From Antedon mediterranea (Eukaryota; Echinodermata; Crinoidea; Comatulida; Antedonidae): 64,000 nucleotides of DNA. Positions within the stretch are counted from its first letter, which is position 1. Each line of letters begins with the position of its first letter. Below, piece by piece: positions 34,690-46,499 of this stretch. The DNA lies in NCBI RefSeq assembly GCF_964355755.1, contig NC_092674.1:5833001-5897000 (forward strand), given 5' to 3'. Under the pieces are notes generated by a model. That model was given only the letters and a program-made list of their open reading frames with translations. It had not been told where the DNA came from and made no database searches. The position numbers were made by a program, and so were the translations under genes.

Positions 34690-37204
34690 GTCTTGCCCAC
34701 AAATTGTTCTCGAATACATAATAATTTCAGCGTTAAAAAACTGGCGATTTCAAAATATGTACGTACCGCAGGACAATAATACATGTCGTTTACAGGAACG
34801 AATAAATAGACATTGTGATTTATGTACTCAACTAAAATTAGCACTCTGGGAATTACTTCAGAAAGAGAAACTTGTCACAAAATGAGACCAATTGTTTAAG
34901 TCAAATTTAAACAAACTTAATTTGTGTTTTGTATGTAACATTAGGGTTGAGGGGTGGGGAAGAGGATGGGTGCAAAGAGTTAAATATATTCTTTATCCAT
35001 AGTAACGAAATATTAATTGTTTTCATGTTTTACAAATAATATACCACTACACACAGTAAAACATTGCGATTTAATACTTTGTTGAAACTATCACCGTCAT
35101 AGTCGATTGAAATAGTACAGTACATGTAACGATACATCACTACGACGTGTATATGTTTATATAATGTAAAACAATTTGTGAAAACCACCTCTATTCGGGG
35201 AAATCATAAATTCGATTTAATCGTCAATAAATATTAAAAATTAATTATCTAACTCAACTTAATTAGTAGGCCTAATGGTTTTCAATTGTTTCTTAGAGCC
35301 AATTCATACTTAAGTTGGTTCCTACCCTACCCACCAAAGTTGTTCTGCGTTTAGGGCATGTGATGTACCGTAGGCCTATCTACTGGTTTTACAACGCTAC
35401 TCATGCTAGTGAGGGAAGGGTGATGATGTGGGTGGTTTAACTGCAATAATAAAGATGTATACATAATATACGGCGAGTGAAAACGCCAGCACATTATCCA
35501 TTTAAAAAAATTTATATCCAACCTCTGCAGCACAGATTGAAAAAAAAATGGATCGAATTTCTGTTATGAGTATACAGTACTTGCCTTTACGACGCCTGCT
35601 GAGGGAATAGACGCTTGTGGAACAGAGATTGGAATGTTCCATTCATCGCAAATCAATACATTTGTATAAACGTATATTAAATCTATCAAAATAGTATTTT
35701 TTAAAGAAAATCGGCCTGTCTTCAACATTATGATACTGTACTCTAGCTGTTCAACCGGTTTTCAGCTATTAAAATCAATTATCGTAGGAGGAGATAGGAA
35801 AATGCGAAACCTCCTCGCATTTTTGTGGCGGGTATTTTTCAAGATGGACATCCATTAGACAGTGTATACCACGATCGGAAAACACCCCGATTTGGGGCAA
35901 ATCGTTGAACCTAAATTCGTTTTAATCGTCAATAACTAATTATCTAACTTAATTTAATTAGTAAACAGGGTTACATTAGGTGGTTAAAATCAGTACCGAA
36001 AGTACGAACCAACTTTATATACCATCGAGTAAAAATTCTAGAAGTAAGGCGCGATTTACCGAATTTTGCCCTTACGTAAATTTGTATATAGAAGCTATCA
36101 CCTATACTATACATTCGAACAAAATAGGTATATTTTTAAACAAAATATTGTATGTACTGGGTATGATAAGCGTCTCACATACACACGGAGCTAAGATAGC
36201 TTCTTGGACTTGCACAGTGTATGAACTGTAACCTTACCTTCATTTTTTTTTTTTAACTGGTGGTCACGCAACTTATTTTGACCTCCATCCGCACATTTTT
36301 GTGTTTCTTTTGTTTATTGTAATTTTCTTTTTGCAATTTGTAATTTTTATCTTTTATTTTAAAATGTGTGGTGAAACCAATAAAACAAACAAAACAAACG
36401 GTTCTCATTTAATAATATCACTCCCTCCATGCTTTCATTCTAATTTCTTTTTTCAAACTTTTGCATCTCTACGTTCATTTCATGCAACTTTTGTATTGGT
36501 GAAAAGGGAGGAATTCAAATAATTCCTCCTCTAAGTTTACAGCCTCTCTACACAAATCAACAAACAAGCAAGAAAAAAAGTGTTTGTCTGTGGCAGCCTG
36601 GAATATAAAAATGTTCTGTAATGAAAATGAGAGTTGTTTTTTGTTTTCTTTGTTTCAGTTTATTAGTGTTAACATTGTCATATTTGTGTGTGCGTAAACC
36701 GATTCAAATGATCTAGATTGCCCTAGACCGCCAAAGCTTCCAGGGGGCTTCGCCCCCTGGACCCCAACCGGGGGCCCTTGGCGGCCCCCTGGCCCCCAGC
36801 CCATGGTTGCTCGCTTCGCTCGCAAAATACTCACATATTGGTTGACCCCCCCTTTAATTCTTTGCTGGCTGCGCCCCTGAATTGTATTGAATTTATATAG
36901 TGATTGATTAACCATAAATAGTTAATAATAATAATATTTAATAATTAAATTGTTTTTAACATCATGGGGAAACGAAGATGTTAAAAAAGAACAAAATAGA
37001 TTAAAAACAGGCAGAGATACATATTGTATACAAAAAGCCTAACAATTAGTACTAATTATTGATGAGTTACTACTAATAATAATAATTAAAAAAACAGGCT
37101 TAATTTATAATATTAAAATAACAAATAAAAGAGTAGTTTTCAATATAATGACTAATCATGGCCTTTTTTTAATGATATATACATTATGACTCATTTTGCG
37201 CACC

Positions 37205-37410
37205 ATATATTTGTAAGACCGGACCATATTTGGCGGCCAAAAACAGTCCTACTACCCGGACCGATTTTATCCTGGCCGGACCAGTTTTGGCGGCCAAAAT
37301 TGGTCCGGCCGGACAGGTTTTGGCAGCCATAAATGGTCCCCCGGACTGATTTTGGCAGCCAAAACTGGTCCGCCGGACCGATTTTGGCCCGGACTGATTT
37401 TGGTGTGACA
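37205..37410. repeat. GGTCCGGCC-rich repeat, right block
   Basis: Six or more short units combine 'ccggaccgattttggc' and 'ggccggaccagttttggc'. The block ends in 'gtgacagt' near 37,400; the left block starts near 'gctgtcac' at 33,545. That is consistent with inverted termini. Confidence 0.6.
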
Positions 37411-38715
37411 GTTCTTTTTACAGTGACCAAAGAGATGCTGAATAGTAGTAGTGTAGTAGTTTACAGTAGTATTGTAGCTGCAAAGCATAATAACGATATC
37501 ATAAGTTGCTTTTTTACACTGTTGGTGCCTATGTATATAGGATAGTATATTCTCTATTACATATTATAATTTAATTGATTTTAGGCCATTTTGTACAGGT
37601 AGTTATTAAATTCAATGTATGGCAATAATGAATAACATATTGTGGCATGGATGGTGCTTGAGTGTGTTTTTTATGAAGTGATGTTTTCTTTATGTTCTTG
37701 AATATTGTGCGGGAAACTCTGTCTGTATTGTATATGGAAGATATCTTCGATCGATGACAAACAATTCTGTGCAGCAAAGCGTAACCAAAAGAAATAACAT
37801 AGCATGGCGACCATACTTTTGCAGAACAAGTTACTTTAAAAAAATGTTTAATAACAAATCTCTGTCCACATTCTTGCTTTAAAAATGTTTGTGGGTTTAT
37901 AAATTTCTGTATCAACTTTCGTAGCGAACAACATCTTTTCCTTGGTGAGAAGACCCTATATACCTGTATTTATCTATTAAATACAATTAGATATCTGACC
38001 ACTATTTTATGGATGAATAAACATGCATCAATTTATCTGTAAATTTATTATTTAGTCTTTAATTTTTTTTTCTATTTTAACAGTTTTTGTCGTTTATTTA
38101 ACTTCTGTGGAGTAGCTTTGCTTCAGGTAGTAAATGTTGAGATGTCGTAATTTTGTACTTTATACTAAGTACATTGCAAGTAATTCTCGGGTAGACTCCA
38201 ACCCACGACCTATATCACTACTGGCATACATACAGTACCTCTAAACCACCAATCTTGAAAATGTTTGCCTAAAAAGCCCAAAACATTTTTCTTGGGTGGA
38301 AACTACAGTACCATCTTCAAGTTCAAATCGCTAGCACATTTTTTTTCATTTTTACCGTAATGGCATTGACCAAGATTAAGTAGAGACTTAACTGACTTTT
38401 TATTCAACTTGTCGTGTCATATTAAGTTAAGTATGACAATATCTTAAGAAGACCAGATTATTAATCACTTCCCTTTTAAAAAAAACTGCCTTACCTGTCA
38501 GAAATGATAACAAGTCTTCTTATTGCAGCAAATTTCTGAAACTACATTAACATGCTTGGATAATTACACGTACAGTAGAAAAAATATACTGTTAATCGAT
38601 TGATAATATTCTTAATAAATTCTAAAAAGTGTATAACTATTCTTATGAACGATAAACACATATTGTACTGTATTGTTGTAGAGTATTGCTTTGCTTCATG
38701 TTTTCAGGCACACTT

Positions 38716-38947
38716 AAGCTTGGTTCCCACTAGAATGTAACGCAAGGACGTAAACACAACGCAAGCGTTTCAACCAATGACAAGCGAAGTTATAGACAGT
38801 TAGCAATCACAAGCGAATAAGCCATCGCTTGTGATTGGTCAATTCACTTGCGTTGCGTTACGTCCTTGTGTTGCGTCGCTAGTGGGAACCACGCTTTACG
38901 TTGCGCTTACGTCCTTGCGTTGCGTCTTAGTGGGAACCACCAAGCTT
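38716..38947. mobile_element. MITE family B copy, tandem partner 1
   Basis: 'aagcttggttcccactagaa' to 'tagtgggaaccac', with 'aacgcaagcgtttcaaccaa' and 'cttgtgattggtcaattcac' inside. It is followed directly by a near-identical second copy. Confidence 0.85.
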
Positions 38948-38948
38948 G

Positions 38949-39148
38949 AAGCTTGGTTCCCACTAGAACGTAACGCAAGGACGTAAACGCAACGCAAGCG
39001 TTTCAACCAATGACAAGCGAAGTTATAGACAGTTAGCAATCACAAGCGAATAAGCCATCGCTTGTGATTTGTCAATTCACTTGCGTTGCGTTACGTCCTT
39101 GTGTTGCGTCACGTCCTTGTGTTGCGTCGCTAGTGGGAACCACGCTTT
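38949..39148. mobile_element. MITE family B copy, tandem partner 2
   Basis: Near-identical to 38716-38947 over almost its full length, including 'aagttatagacagttagcaa'. Recent tandem duplication or adjacent insertion. Confidence 0.85.
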
Positions 39149-39519
39149 AAGGTGCTTGTGTTGCATGGTTGCTGACAAAACTCCTCGGCCATTTGTGCCC
39201 ATAAAATAAAAACATTAAAAAGTGAAATATTGTCCTACAGTACATCTAGTCCACATCCACTTTAAAATAAAATGTACACTTTTTACTCGGGGTACCCGAG
39301 TCTAAGACTCTCTCATCTTCTCCTCCATCCGACACTATTGAGTAAAAAGTGCGATTTATAAAGTACTACTCCTGCCTTATTCGTTGTAGTATTGAGCTGG
39401 GATTTGGCATGAATATACTACAGGGACATGTCCTCAAAGCTATAGAGCCGGATTTTTAAATTTTAAACCGGATGCAGCCATATGACGTCTCGAAGATGGT
39501 ACCAACCATATAGCCGTAT

Positions 39520-39775
39520 AACTATTTGGTAGTGAGGTTAATAACCTCAACCGTTATTGATGTGTATGTGACATCACATCCCGTCTTATGACGTCATTAC
39601 AGCTTCTTTTGCTGTACCCCGAGTATCGCACATTCATGCTTTTTTTGAATAAATGAATAAACTATTTGGTAGCGAGGTTATTGATGTGTATGTGACGTCA
39701 CATCTCGTCTTATGACGTCATTACAGCTTCTTTTGCTGTACCCCGAGTATCGCACATTCATGCTTTTTTTTTTTA
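39520..39775 (+). repeat. Tandem duplication with TGACGTCA sites
   Basis: Two ~115-140 bp units, the second starting near 39,660, share 'ttgatgtgtatgtgac', 'cgtcttatgacgtcattaca' and 'gctgtaccccgagtatcgca'. Each holds a CRE-like TGACGTCA or a near match. Confidence 0.8.
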
Positions 39776-39897
39776 ATTTGATGTAGCTGTATAGATTTAC
39801 TAAATTAATGAGTACTGTACACAGTTTGCAATTGTGACAATAATAATAATAATAATTCATTCTTATATAGCGCATATACTGTAAGCAAGCTCTCAAT

Positions 39898-40258
39898 GAG
39901 TGAGTGAGTGGCCGAGCGGTTAAGACAGTGGAACCGTAATTAAGTAGCCATAACATCGGCAAGGGTTCGAGGCTCACTCGCTCCATGGTTCTGGTGGTAG
40001 AACGAGTCTTCTCGGATAAGGACTATAAACCGTAGGTCCAGTGTACACATAGCTCATGCGCACTTTAAAGAACCTAGTACATCTTTCGAGACGAGTAGGG
40101 GGTTACCCCGGTGTACTAGTCCACACAAACACAGCCACGGTCACACACAGCCACTGTGCAAATTGGGACTGGGCCGTTTTAGAGGTGTTTACCACCTGTT
40201 GGTCCAGATCCTTCACTAACTGAGTTAGTGAGAAGTCGAATAAATAAAATAAATAAAA
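39898..40258 (+). repeat. tRNA-derived SINE family D copy, best preserved
   Basis: A box 'ggccgagcggttaagac', B box 'gggttcgaggctc' (class II tRNA, Leu/Ser-like), a body of about 250 bp and an 'aataaataaa' tail. Confidence 0.88.
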
Positions 40259-40992
40259 AATCAATGCACTGCACATAAATTAAAATAGACAAGAAATAGC
40301 AATAATAATAATACTGTATAGAAATCTAGAAATCAAGTAACCAAAGATACTGACAATTATAAAAGAATCTTATAGGAACTCATTTAGACTTATCTAATTT
40401 GACTTTATTTTGAAGTACTGTACTGTAGGAGGTCAACTTAATTTGTGATTTTTTTTTGTACACCAGTTCAAATTCTATATTTCCTTTATGATTATGTATA
40501 TTCTAATATTATCCTAAGTTGATTAAACTTTGCCAATTTGTCATTATTAACAACACCCCATTAATTTCCTTTTGCACTGGAATAATTGGCTCTTTACTGT
40601 TGTGTGCTAGTATTGAATTCATTGTGTCCTTCCGTTGCAGGCCTTGCTTCAATTGTCGTTAGTAGGTCTTTCAAGGGTCATCCCTTTGAATCCCTGTTTG
40701 ACACTATGGTCAAAGTCTCAGTCCCTCCTTTTTCTTTGATTGAAAATGAACTTATGTAGATGGGAATAGGCAAGGAAATACAAATTTTAAATTGTTTGCT
40801 AAAGCCCATCTTTTTAGATTCCCATCAAGGTTTTGTGTATATTTATTGGAGAATAAAAATACAGTATACCTGTCAGTTGCTTAAGTTAAGTAAGATCAGC
40901 ATTTAAGCACCTGCAAAGTGATTTTAACTTTATTATAAATGTTGTCTTACTATTAATCATCATTCTTTTATTTATGTAAAATCCACAATTAG

Positions 40993-43900
40993 GTTTGCAA
41001 GGAAAAGAGAGTTCATCATCAAAGTGGAGGGAAATCGAAGACCTCATCAAAGTAAAACTCTTACCTCATCCTTCACAGAATTAGTAAGTATATTAGTTTG
41101 ACCTTTCAACTTTGTGATATACAGTAGAACCTCTATTAAGGGGACACCTCAGGACCCAACAAAGTGTCTATTAATAAAATGAATAAAGATTTGCTGTATT
41201 GTATCAAACTAACTTGACAAAATTGTGCCCAAATATGGTAGTGATGACATCATGTCCATATACGGGCACATCACAATTTTTGTCACATAAAGGTTGATAG
41301 TGTTGACAGTATAAAATTGGAAAGCAAGAATATTAATATTACAGTCACTTACTGTAAGATTAAAGAATTTGTAAATTACTTACTTCTTTTCTTGTAGAAC
41401 ATAAATCCTGAGCAAGGGACTTCTAAACAAGACTGGAGAGTGCCTTCTTCGCATGCTAGTATCAATTTCTTTAGCTCTGCTATAATGCCACCAAGACGAA
41501 AAAGACGCTCTCCCACTGCCGATGATTGTAAAGCAAAGAAGACACGCAAATCATCCAAGTAAATAGTATTTCCTTTTTTAAAAAAAAATATGAAAGAATA
41601 TATTTTTTAATTTGACTTTTATTATTGTGTTGAGACACAAAATGTACTGTAGTTCCGTATTTTCTAATCATGCTTATTTCATCATAAAACAAATGGTAAA
41701 TTTAAACGTTATATATTTATTAATTTATTTTGTTATAAAATTATTATTAAAAAATAAAAAGAAGACCCTGGAAGTTTCTATCGTAATCTATTGAAATAAA
41801 AACAAATAAGTAAGTTCGCAAAACTATTATATATATCATGCAAATTAATAGTATGATAAAATCATTGTTACAGTTATGATCTACCTGATCTGCCGAAAAG
41901 TATTTACAGTAATACTCATTTATCTCTAATCCAACTTGATCAAATCAAGGCAATCTAACAACAGGACACTGAGCTCGCCTTGCCAAGATAAGAACTCAAA
42001 ACAGTCCTTTGATCTTATGTCTGGCTGCAACAAATACCAACAGTACTGTACTATGTACAGTACATATTCTCTGGCGCGCTGTGTTTTTTTTCAGTGCGTG
42101 AAACTGGTTGTGTCGCAGCCACAGATAACCCCTTTGATCTCCGGAGCTCAGAATTCTATTGCCTAGATCAAATTATGCAAATGTCTTTCAAATTCATATT
42201 TTAAACATCAAGTAGTGATAACTATGAAAGCTAAGCCCATCATGGATATCAAAATCTGAGAGTAACACCCCTCTTGATCCATCTAACACCCACCTTTGTC
42301 TTCAATTCACTCTACAATGTGTATAACCTTGGATTGGTTAACGTGCATGTGGAAAAACAGTTAGGATATTTGCCCCTGTATTACACAGGTTATTGATGGA
42401 TTATGTTTATTAGAGAGAAATTATTATACAGTATCTGACTGACTCACAATCCTTTGTGATGATGGCACCTGACTGTAGAGAGTAAAGTGGGCTTCGCTTT
42501 TGTAATGCTTGTATTTGATCTGGAATTTGATCATTATTTGTAGTAAAATGAATGTACAGAAGTAGGATTGGCTGTATAATTAATCAAGGCAGGGTTTTTG
42601 ATAAGGATCTAGATATACTGCAGTAGGAAAAAAACCATTAGTTACAAAAACCTCTAACCTTGGCCTACTGTAGACCTAAAAAATGAACCACATATGTAGA
42701 CAGATACGCTGAGGTGGCTGGGTCCCCTTAAATTTTCAATGCAAAAGATAGAAAGTCAGGTTCACTTACTTATAATGTTTAGGCCCTAGCTCCCACTATT
42801 TCAAAATCAACTGAGACCAAAAAATAAATATGAAGTATGTTTCATGGAGCTGTAACTTAGTGGTTATGTGCGTGGCTTCCAATCCCAAGGGGTTCGGGGT
42901 TCAATCCTGACCTAGTGGCAGGGTTGTTTTAATATTTTATGAAATTTAAAAAAAAAACAATTGATAAAAAAATGAATCCTAAACTATCTGTTTCTTCTAG
43001 TGTACCTACAGCATACACAGATCTAACAGAAACGAGTTATCACTCTGCCTTTTCTGCCAAACGTTGTCTTGCTTGGTTCGAGGAGTACAAGGACAAAGAT
43101 TCAGGTTCGTTGGGTCCCGATGGCATGGAGAAATTCTGCGAAGATATTGGTGTTGAGCCAGAGAACATTGTAATGTTAGTAATAGCGTGGAAGCTTGAAG
43201 CATACCAAATGGGTTTTTTTACTATTCAAGAATGGATGAAAGGAATGACATCATTACAGTGAGTGTGGTACTCGTAGATGTTGTATAGCACATCTAAGTG
43301 TGTCCTTGCCATTCCCTGCCATACATTATATTCTCATATTCAACGACTGTAGGTACTATTGCATGATCAGCTTTTTGTAAACATTTTAAAGAATTCAGGA
43401 TTCTAGGCTGGTGAATAATGCACAACCAAATGTCAATTTGTGATTGCCAAAACCTGAGCGCTGCATTTACAGGCATAGTCTTCAAAGTTATTAATAATAA
43501 CTTCAATTAGCAAATGATTTAATTCATGAATGTTAAGTTACAAATACAGCCATATGTACCATTTTTGTATTTAAAACCATCAAAACAATTACTGTATATA
43601 GATTTATTGAAAAAATTATTTGTATTTTTAATTCACAGGGTAGACTCCATAAATAAACTGCAAGGAAAATTGGACTATCTTCGATCATTACTCAATGATC
43701 CACCTACGTTTAAACAAATATATAGATTTGCATTTGACTTTGCAAGAGTAAGTAAACAAATCAATTTTTTTGTAAGCCGAATAGAAATACAAACCAAAGG
43801 TTTAAAGAAATGAGATTGATTATTGATCGATTAATTGTTTATTGATTAGTGATTGATTTATTATTTATTGATTGGTTATTGATTATTCATTGATTGATTT

Positions 43901-44960
43901 ATTGATTGTTTCCGTTGCAGAAAAAAGACAAAAGAGGATTAGATTATGACATAGCAAGAACATTGTTACGCCTGCTGCTTGGTAGACAGTGGGTTCTCTA
44001 CAACTCATTCCAACAGTTTTTAGATGTAAGTGAATAAAACGTATTTGTTTCGTGCAATAATTATAATCAATATTAGTAATCAAAGGGTAAAGCCCTAGAT
44101 AGATAATATGATAATATTAATTGAAAACATTTTAGCATCCAAAAGCAAGTAACGATTTATCAATGAATTTATGATATACATTTTAGAATCTACAACAATT
44201 TATATTATGAAATTCACTGTGTTGGATGCGAAATCAAATAAAAGCCAACATTTTTTTACATTTTTAGCAAACCAATTGTAAGGTTGTGAACAAGGACCAA
44301 TGGTGCAATATTCTTGAATTCAGCCGTACAATACTACCTGATCTTAGTAACCATGATGAAGATGGTGCTTGTAAGTTGAGATGAGTAGGGCTAGTTGTTG
44401 TAGGCCTGTTGTGCTAGTTCTCACACAGCCACTGTCATTGATGGAGTAGAGAGCGTGTGATACTGACATGTTCACAACGCCATGAGCAATGATCCATTCA
44501 TTGGAATATACAAGAAATCACAAACAAACAATATTTACAGTATATGGTATAAAAAAGCAAAATACTAAAGTGATACACTATGCGATAAACCAAGGAAATC
44601 TAACAACAGGACACTAAGCTCTTTCGATCTTATGTCTGGCTGTGACAAATAACAACAGTATTGTGCTATGTACATATTCTCTGTGGCGTGCAGTGGTTGA
44701 TAAGGGGCGTAGTACTGATCATGTCGCAGCCAGAGATAAACCCTTTGATCTCCAGAGCTCCGCATCCTGTTTATAAATTGCCTTGGATAAATCCAGAGAC
44801 AGAAACATGCAATATGGACATATGGATTTAATATGGAATGTGGTAAGCTTTATGATATGGAATAAATAAGTACTATTTTTTAGTGATTTAAATTTGTTTC
44901 TTTTTAGGGCCTGTGATGCTCGACGAGTTTGTAGATTGGTTACGATCTCAATACTCATGA
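40993..44960 (+). CDS. DCUN1D5: DCN1-like protein, DCUN1D4/DCUN1D5 type
   Basis: Co-E3 scaffold for cullin neddylation that binds acetylated UBE2M/UBE2F and the cullin WHB domain. Coding exons: 40993-41083 (if included), 41398-41558, 43001-43258, 43639-43747, 43921-44025, 44268-44370, 44908-44960; stop TGA at 44958. From the ATG at 41485 ([10 protein letters not shown]..) the frame is 233 codons, close to human DCUN1D5 (237). The PONY domain is complete: '[19 protein letters not shown]', '[12 protein letters not shown]', 'YRFAFDFAR', '[14 protein letters not shown]', and the C-terminal '[16 protein letters not shown]'. The first exon joins in frame and aligns loosely with the longer N-terminus of human DCUN1D4, so the gene may make both forms. 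It is a likely pre-duplication orthologue of DCUN1D4/5; the symbol is given on synteny. AATAAA at 45105. Confidence 0.93.
41198..41309 (+). mobile_element. MITE family A copy, left end trimmed
   Basis: 'atcaaactaacttgac', 'gtgcccaaatatggtagtga', 'gggcacatcaca' and 'ggttgatagtgttgacag'. In a DCUN1D intron. Confidence 0.85.
41945..42168 (+). mobile_element. MITE family C copy
   Basis: 'tcaaggcaatctaacaacag' to 'tctattgcctagat', with 'gatcttatgtctggctg' and 'cctttgatctccggagctc' inside. In a DCUN1D intron. Confidence 0.75.
42845..42930 (+). repeat. tRNA-derived SINE family E copy
   Basis: 'gagctgtaacttagtggtta' (A-box-like) and 'ggggttcaatcctgac' (B box). In a DCUN1D intron, about 70 bp before the acceptor of exon 43001-43258. 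Confidence 0.72.
44590..44786 (+). mobile_element. MITE family C copy
   Basis: 'ccaaggaaatctaacaacag' to 'ataaattgccttgg'. Same interior as the copy at 41.9 kb. In the last DCUN1D intron. Confidence 0.75.
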
Positions 44961-45104
44961 AGAGTAGAGAACAGTGTAAAGTTGTACCTGAACAGTATTG
45001 AGAATAACCACAACGATCTCTCAACACAAATGTGTGTTACTAAAAACTTTGACTCTTTACGATGTCAATTCCAGTGTCCTAGGCAGGTTAAATGCAAGTT
45101 TATA

Positions 45105-45110
45105 AATAAA
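45105..45110 (+). terminator. Poly(A) signal of DCUN1D gene
   Basis: AATAAA about 145 nt after the DCUN1D stop codon. Confidence 0.6.
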
Positions 45111-45530
45111 TAACCATAGTGCTCAAACATCTTAAAAGGCAACTCTATTAAATTAAATCAAAAGGTAGTTTGCATGCCACAGAATATCCAGTGTGTTGCT
45201 ATATACAGTATAGCTGTAACCTTGTCGTACATGGTTCACGCACTGGTGTACTTAGTTTTGGCGTTTTTATTTTGATTTTAAACTTCACTCTTGAGGTTGG
45301 AGTGTTCTTACAAATGGCATGGAAGACGGTATTGATATTTGTATAATAGTATTCCCTAATTAACAAAATATGCTGAACAGATATACAGGTCTTCTGGTTA
45401 TATACTACAATTCCAACAAGTGAAAACAAAATGGAGTAGTGCAGAGATGCAAACAAACAACTGTCATTGTGTATAGCATTAGTATAAATGTCTAGTCCAA
45501 TACTCTATTTTCTGTTTGTATTTAAGCATA

Positions 45531-46158
45531 AGGGCCAATTTACACAGACGAGGGAGCGGTAACGGTAAGCGGTAATTGTAAGCGAAAAACCGCGTGGCTT
45601 TTCCCATTTACACAGCGGGCGGAGTTCGCGAACAGAGTGGTGGAAAGTAGGTGCGTGTAGGCCTCGAGGCTAATGCATGTTACAGTCACTGCTGGCCTTG
45701 ATGTGACTGACTGTCAGTAGGCCTAGCACACACATGCCTAAGTTTTGGAGGGAATTGTTGCCTAATAACGTACTAAAATGTATATTTTCTTTTCACTATC
45801 CTTATACGAACATTAGTCACGTCGTAGGTGTTTGTATTTCCGAATAAAAAGAAGAAGAAACTATAGGCTAGGCCTACTAACGGCACTCGTATTTATTGTC
45901 GTCTTTCACTCGACGGACGCAAAAAAAATTTGTTGATAGATGACGTCATTTCAATCATGTCGTTGGTTGGCAAGAATCCATAAATACCGCGCGGTATTTT
46001 CACAAAATCGAATCAGTTTCGATCATCCTGAGCGGATTTCCGCTCGTCCGCTCCGCGTTCTGTGTAAATGGTCATAAGAAATAACATAGATTCTATTTTC
46101 GCGTTTTCCGCTCAACTTTACCGCTTACCGTTACCACTCGTCTGTGTAAATTGGCCTT
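45531..46158. mobile_element. 628-bp long-TIR element
   Basis: 'gggccaatttacacagacga' at the left is mirrored by 'cgtctgtgtaaattggcc' at the right. The inversion continues inward through 'ggtaacggtaagcggtaa' and its inverse. A TA dinucleotide flanks both ends, consistent with a TA target duplication. No coding capacity. Confidence 0.8.
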
Positions 46159-46199
46159 TAAAAGAGTGACCAAACATAATATTGCATAATATTTTCATT

Positions 46200-46350
46200 A
46201 AAGGGCCAGTTTACTTTAAAAGTTAGTGGTAAATTTTTAACATAATAGTATAACTGGTAAAGTATTTAACCTACAAGTTAAACTATTTAACCTACATTTT
46301 GAACTGGTAAACTATTTAACCTACAAGTTGAACTGGTGAACTGATTTAAA
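46200..46350 (+). repeat. Short AT-rich minisatellite
   Basis: 'aactggtaaactatttaacc' with 'tacaagttgaactgg' repeats three to four times with variation. Confidence 0.7.
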
Positions 46351-46499
46351 CTAGTAATACTTAATCAAGTATATTATTTAAACAATGTCACTAATCATCT
46401 TTACTATTCAAAAATATTTTATCCAACTAATTAAGAAGTAAGTAATCAATCGCTTCCCGTAAGTTAGAACAGTTAATTTAGTAACTATAAAGTACAAAC

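Larger units (their letters stand above)
33947..36879 (+). mobile_element. hAT-like transposon with CAGGG ends and 5-bp TSD, element 3
   Basis: This is a 2,933-bp element. Ends: CAGGGGCGCAGCCAG at 33947 and its inverse CTGGCTGCGCCCCTG ending at 36879, each followed inward by a run of G or C. It is flanked by AATTG at 33942-33946 and 36880-36884. It contains the relic of a hAT transposase C-terminus at about 34,020-34,589, which supports the superfamily call for this and, by end similarity, the other CAGGG elements. Confidence 0.9.
36885..40992. other. Intergenic, repeats only
   Basis: Between the hAT-like element and the first DCUN1D exon. It holds the right GGTCCGGCC block, the family B MITE pair, the CRE-containing tandem duplication and a family D SINE. 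No frame here resembles a protein. Possible untranslated DCUN1D exons cannot be excluded. Confidence 0.55.

Noticed and set aside
36424-36431. Isolated CCTCCATG as an end of a longer hairpin-family element
   Set aside because: No upstream CATGGAGG partner and no matching flanks could be found.
36655-36915. 86-codon minus-strand frame
   Set aside because: It covers the GC-rich right end of the hAT-like element and crosses its boundary.
39898-39980. Functional tRNA gene
   Set aside because: A and B boxes are present, but the cloverleaf is incomplete and a SINE body follows. Three other copies share the same body.
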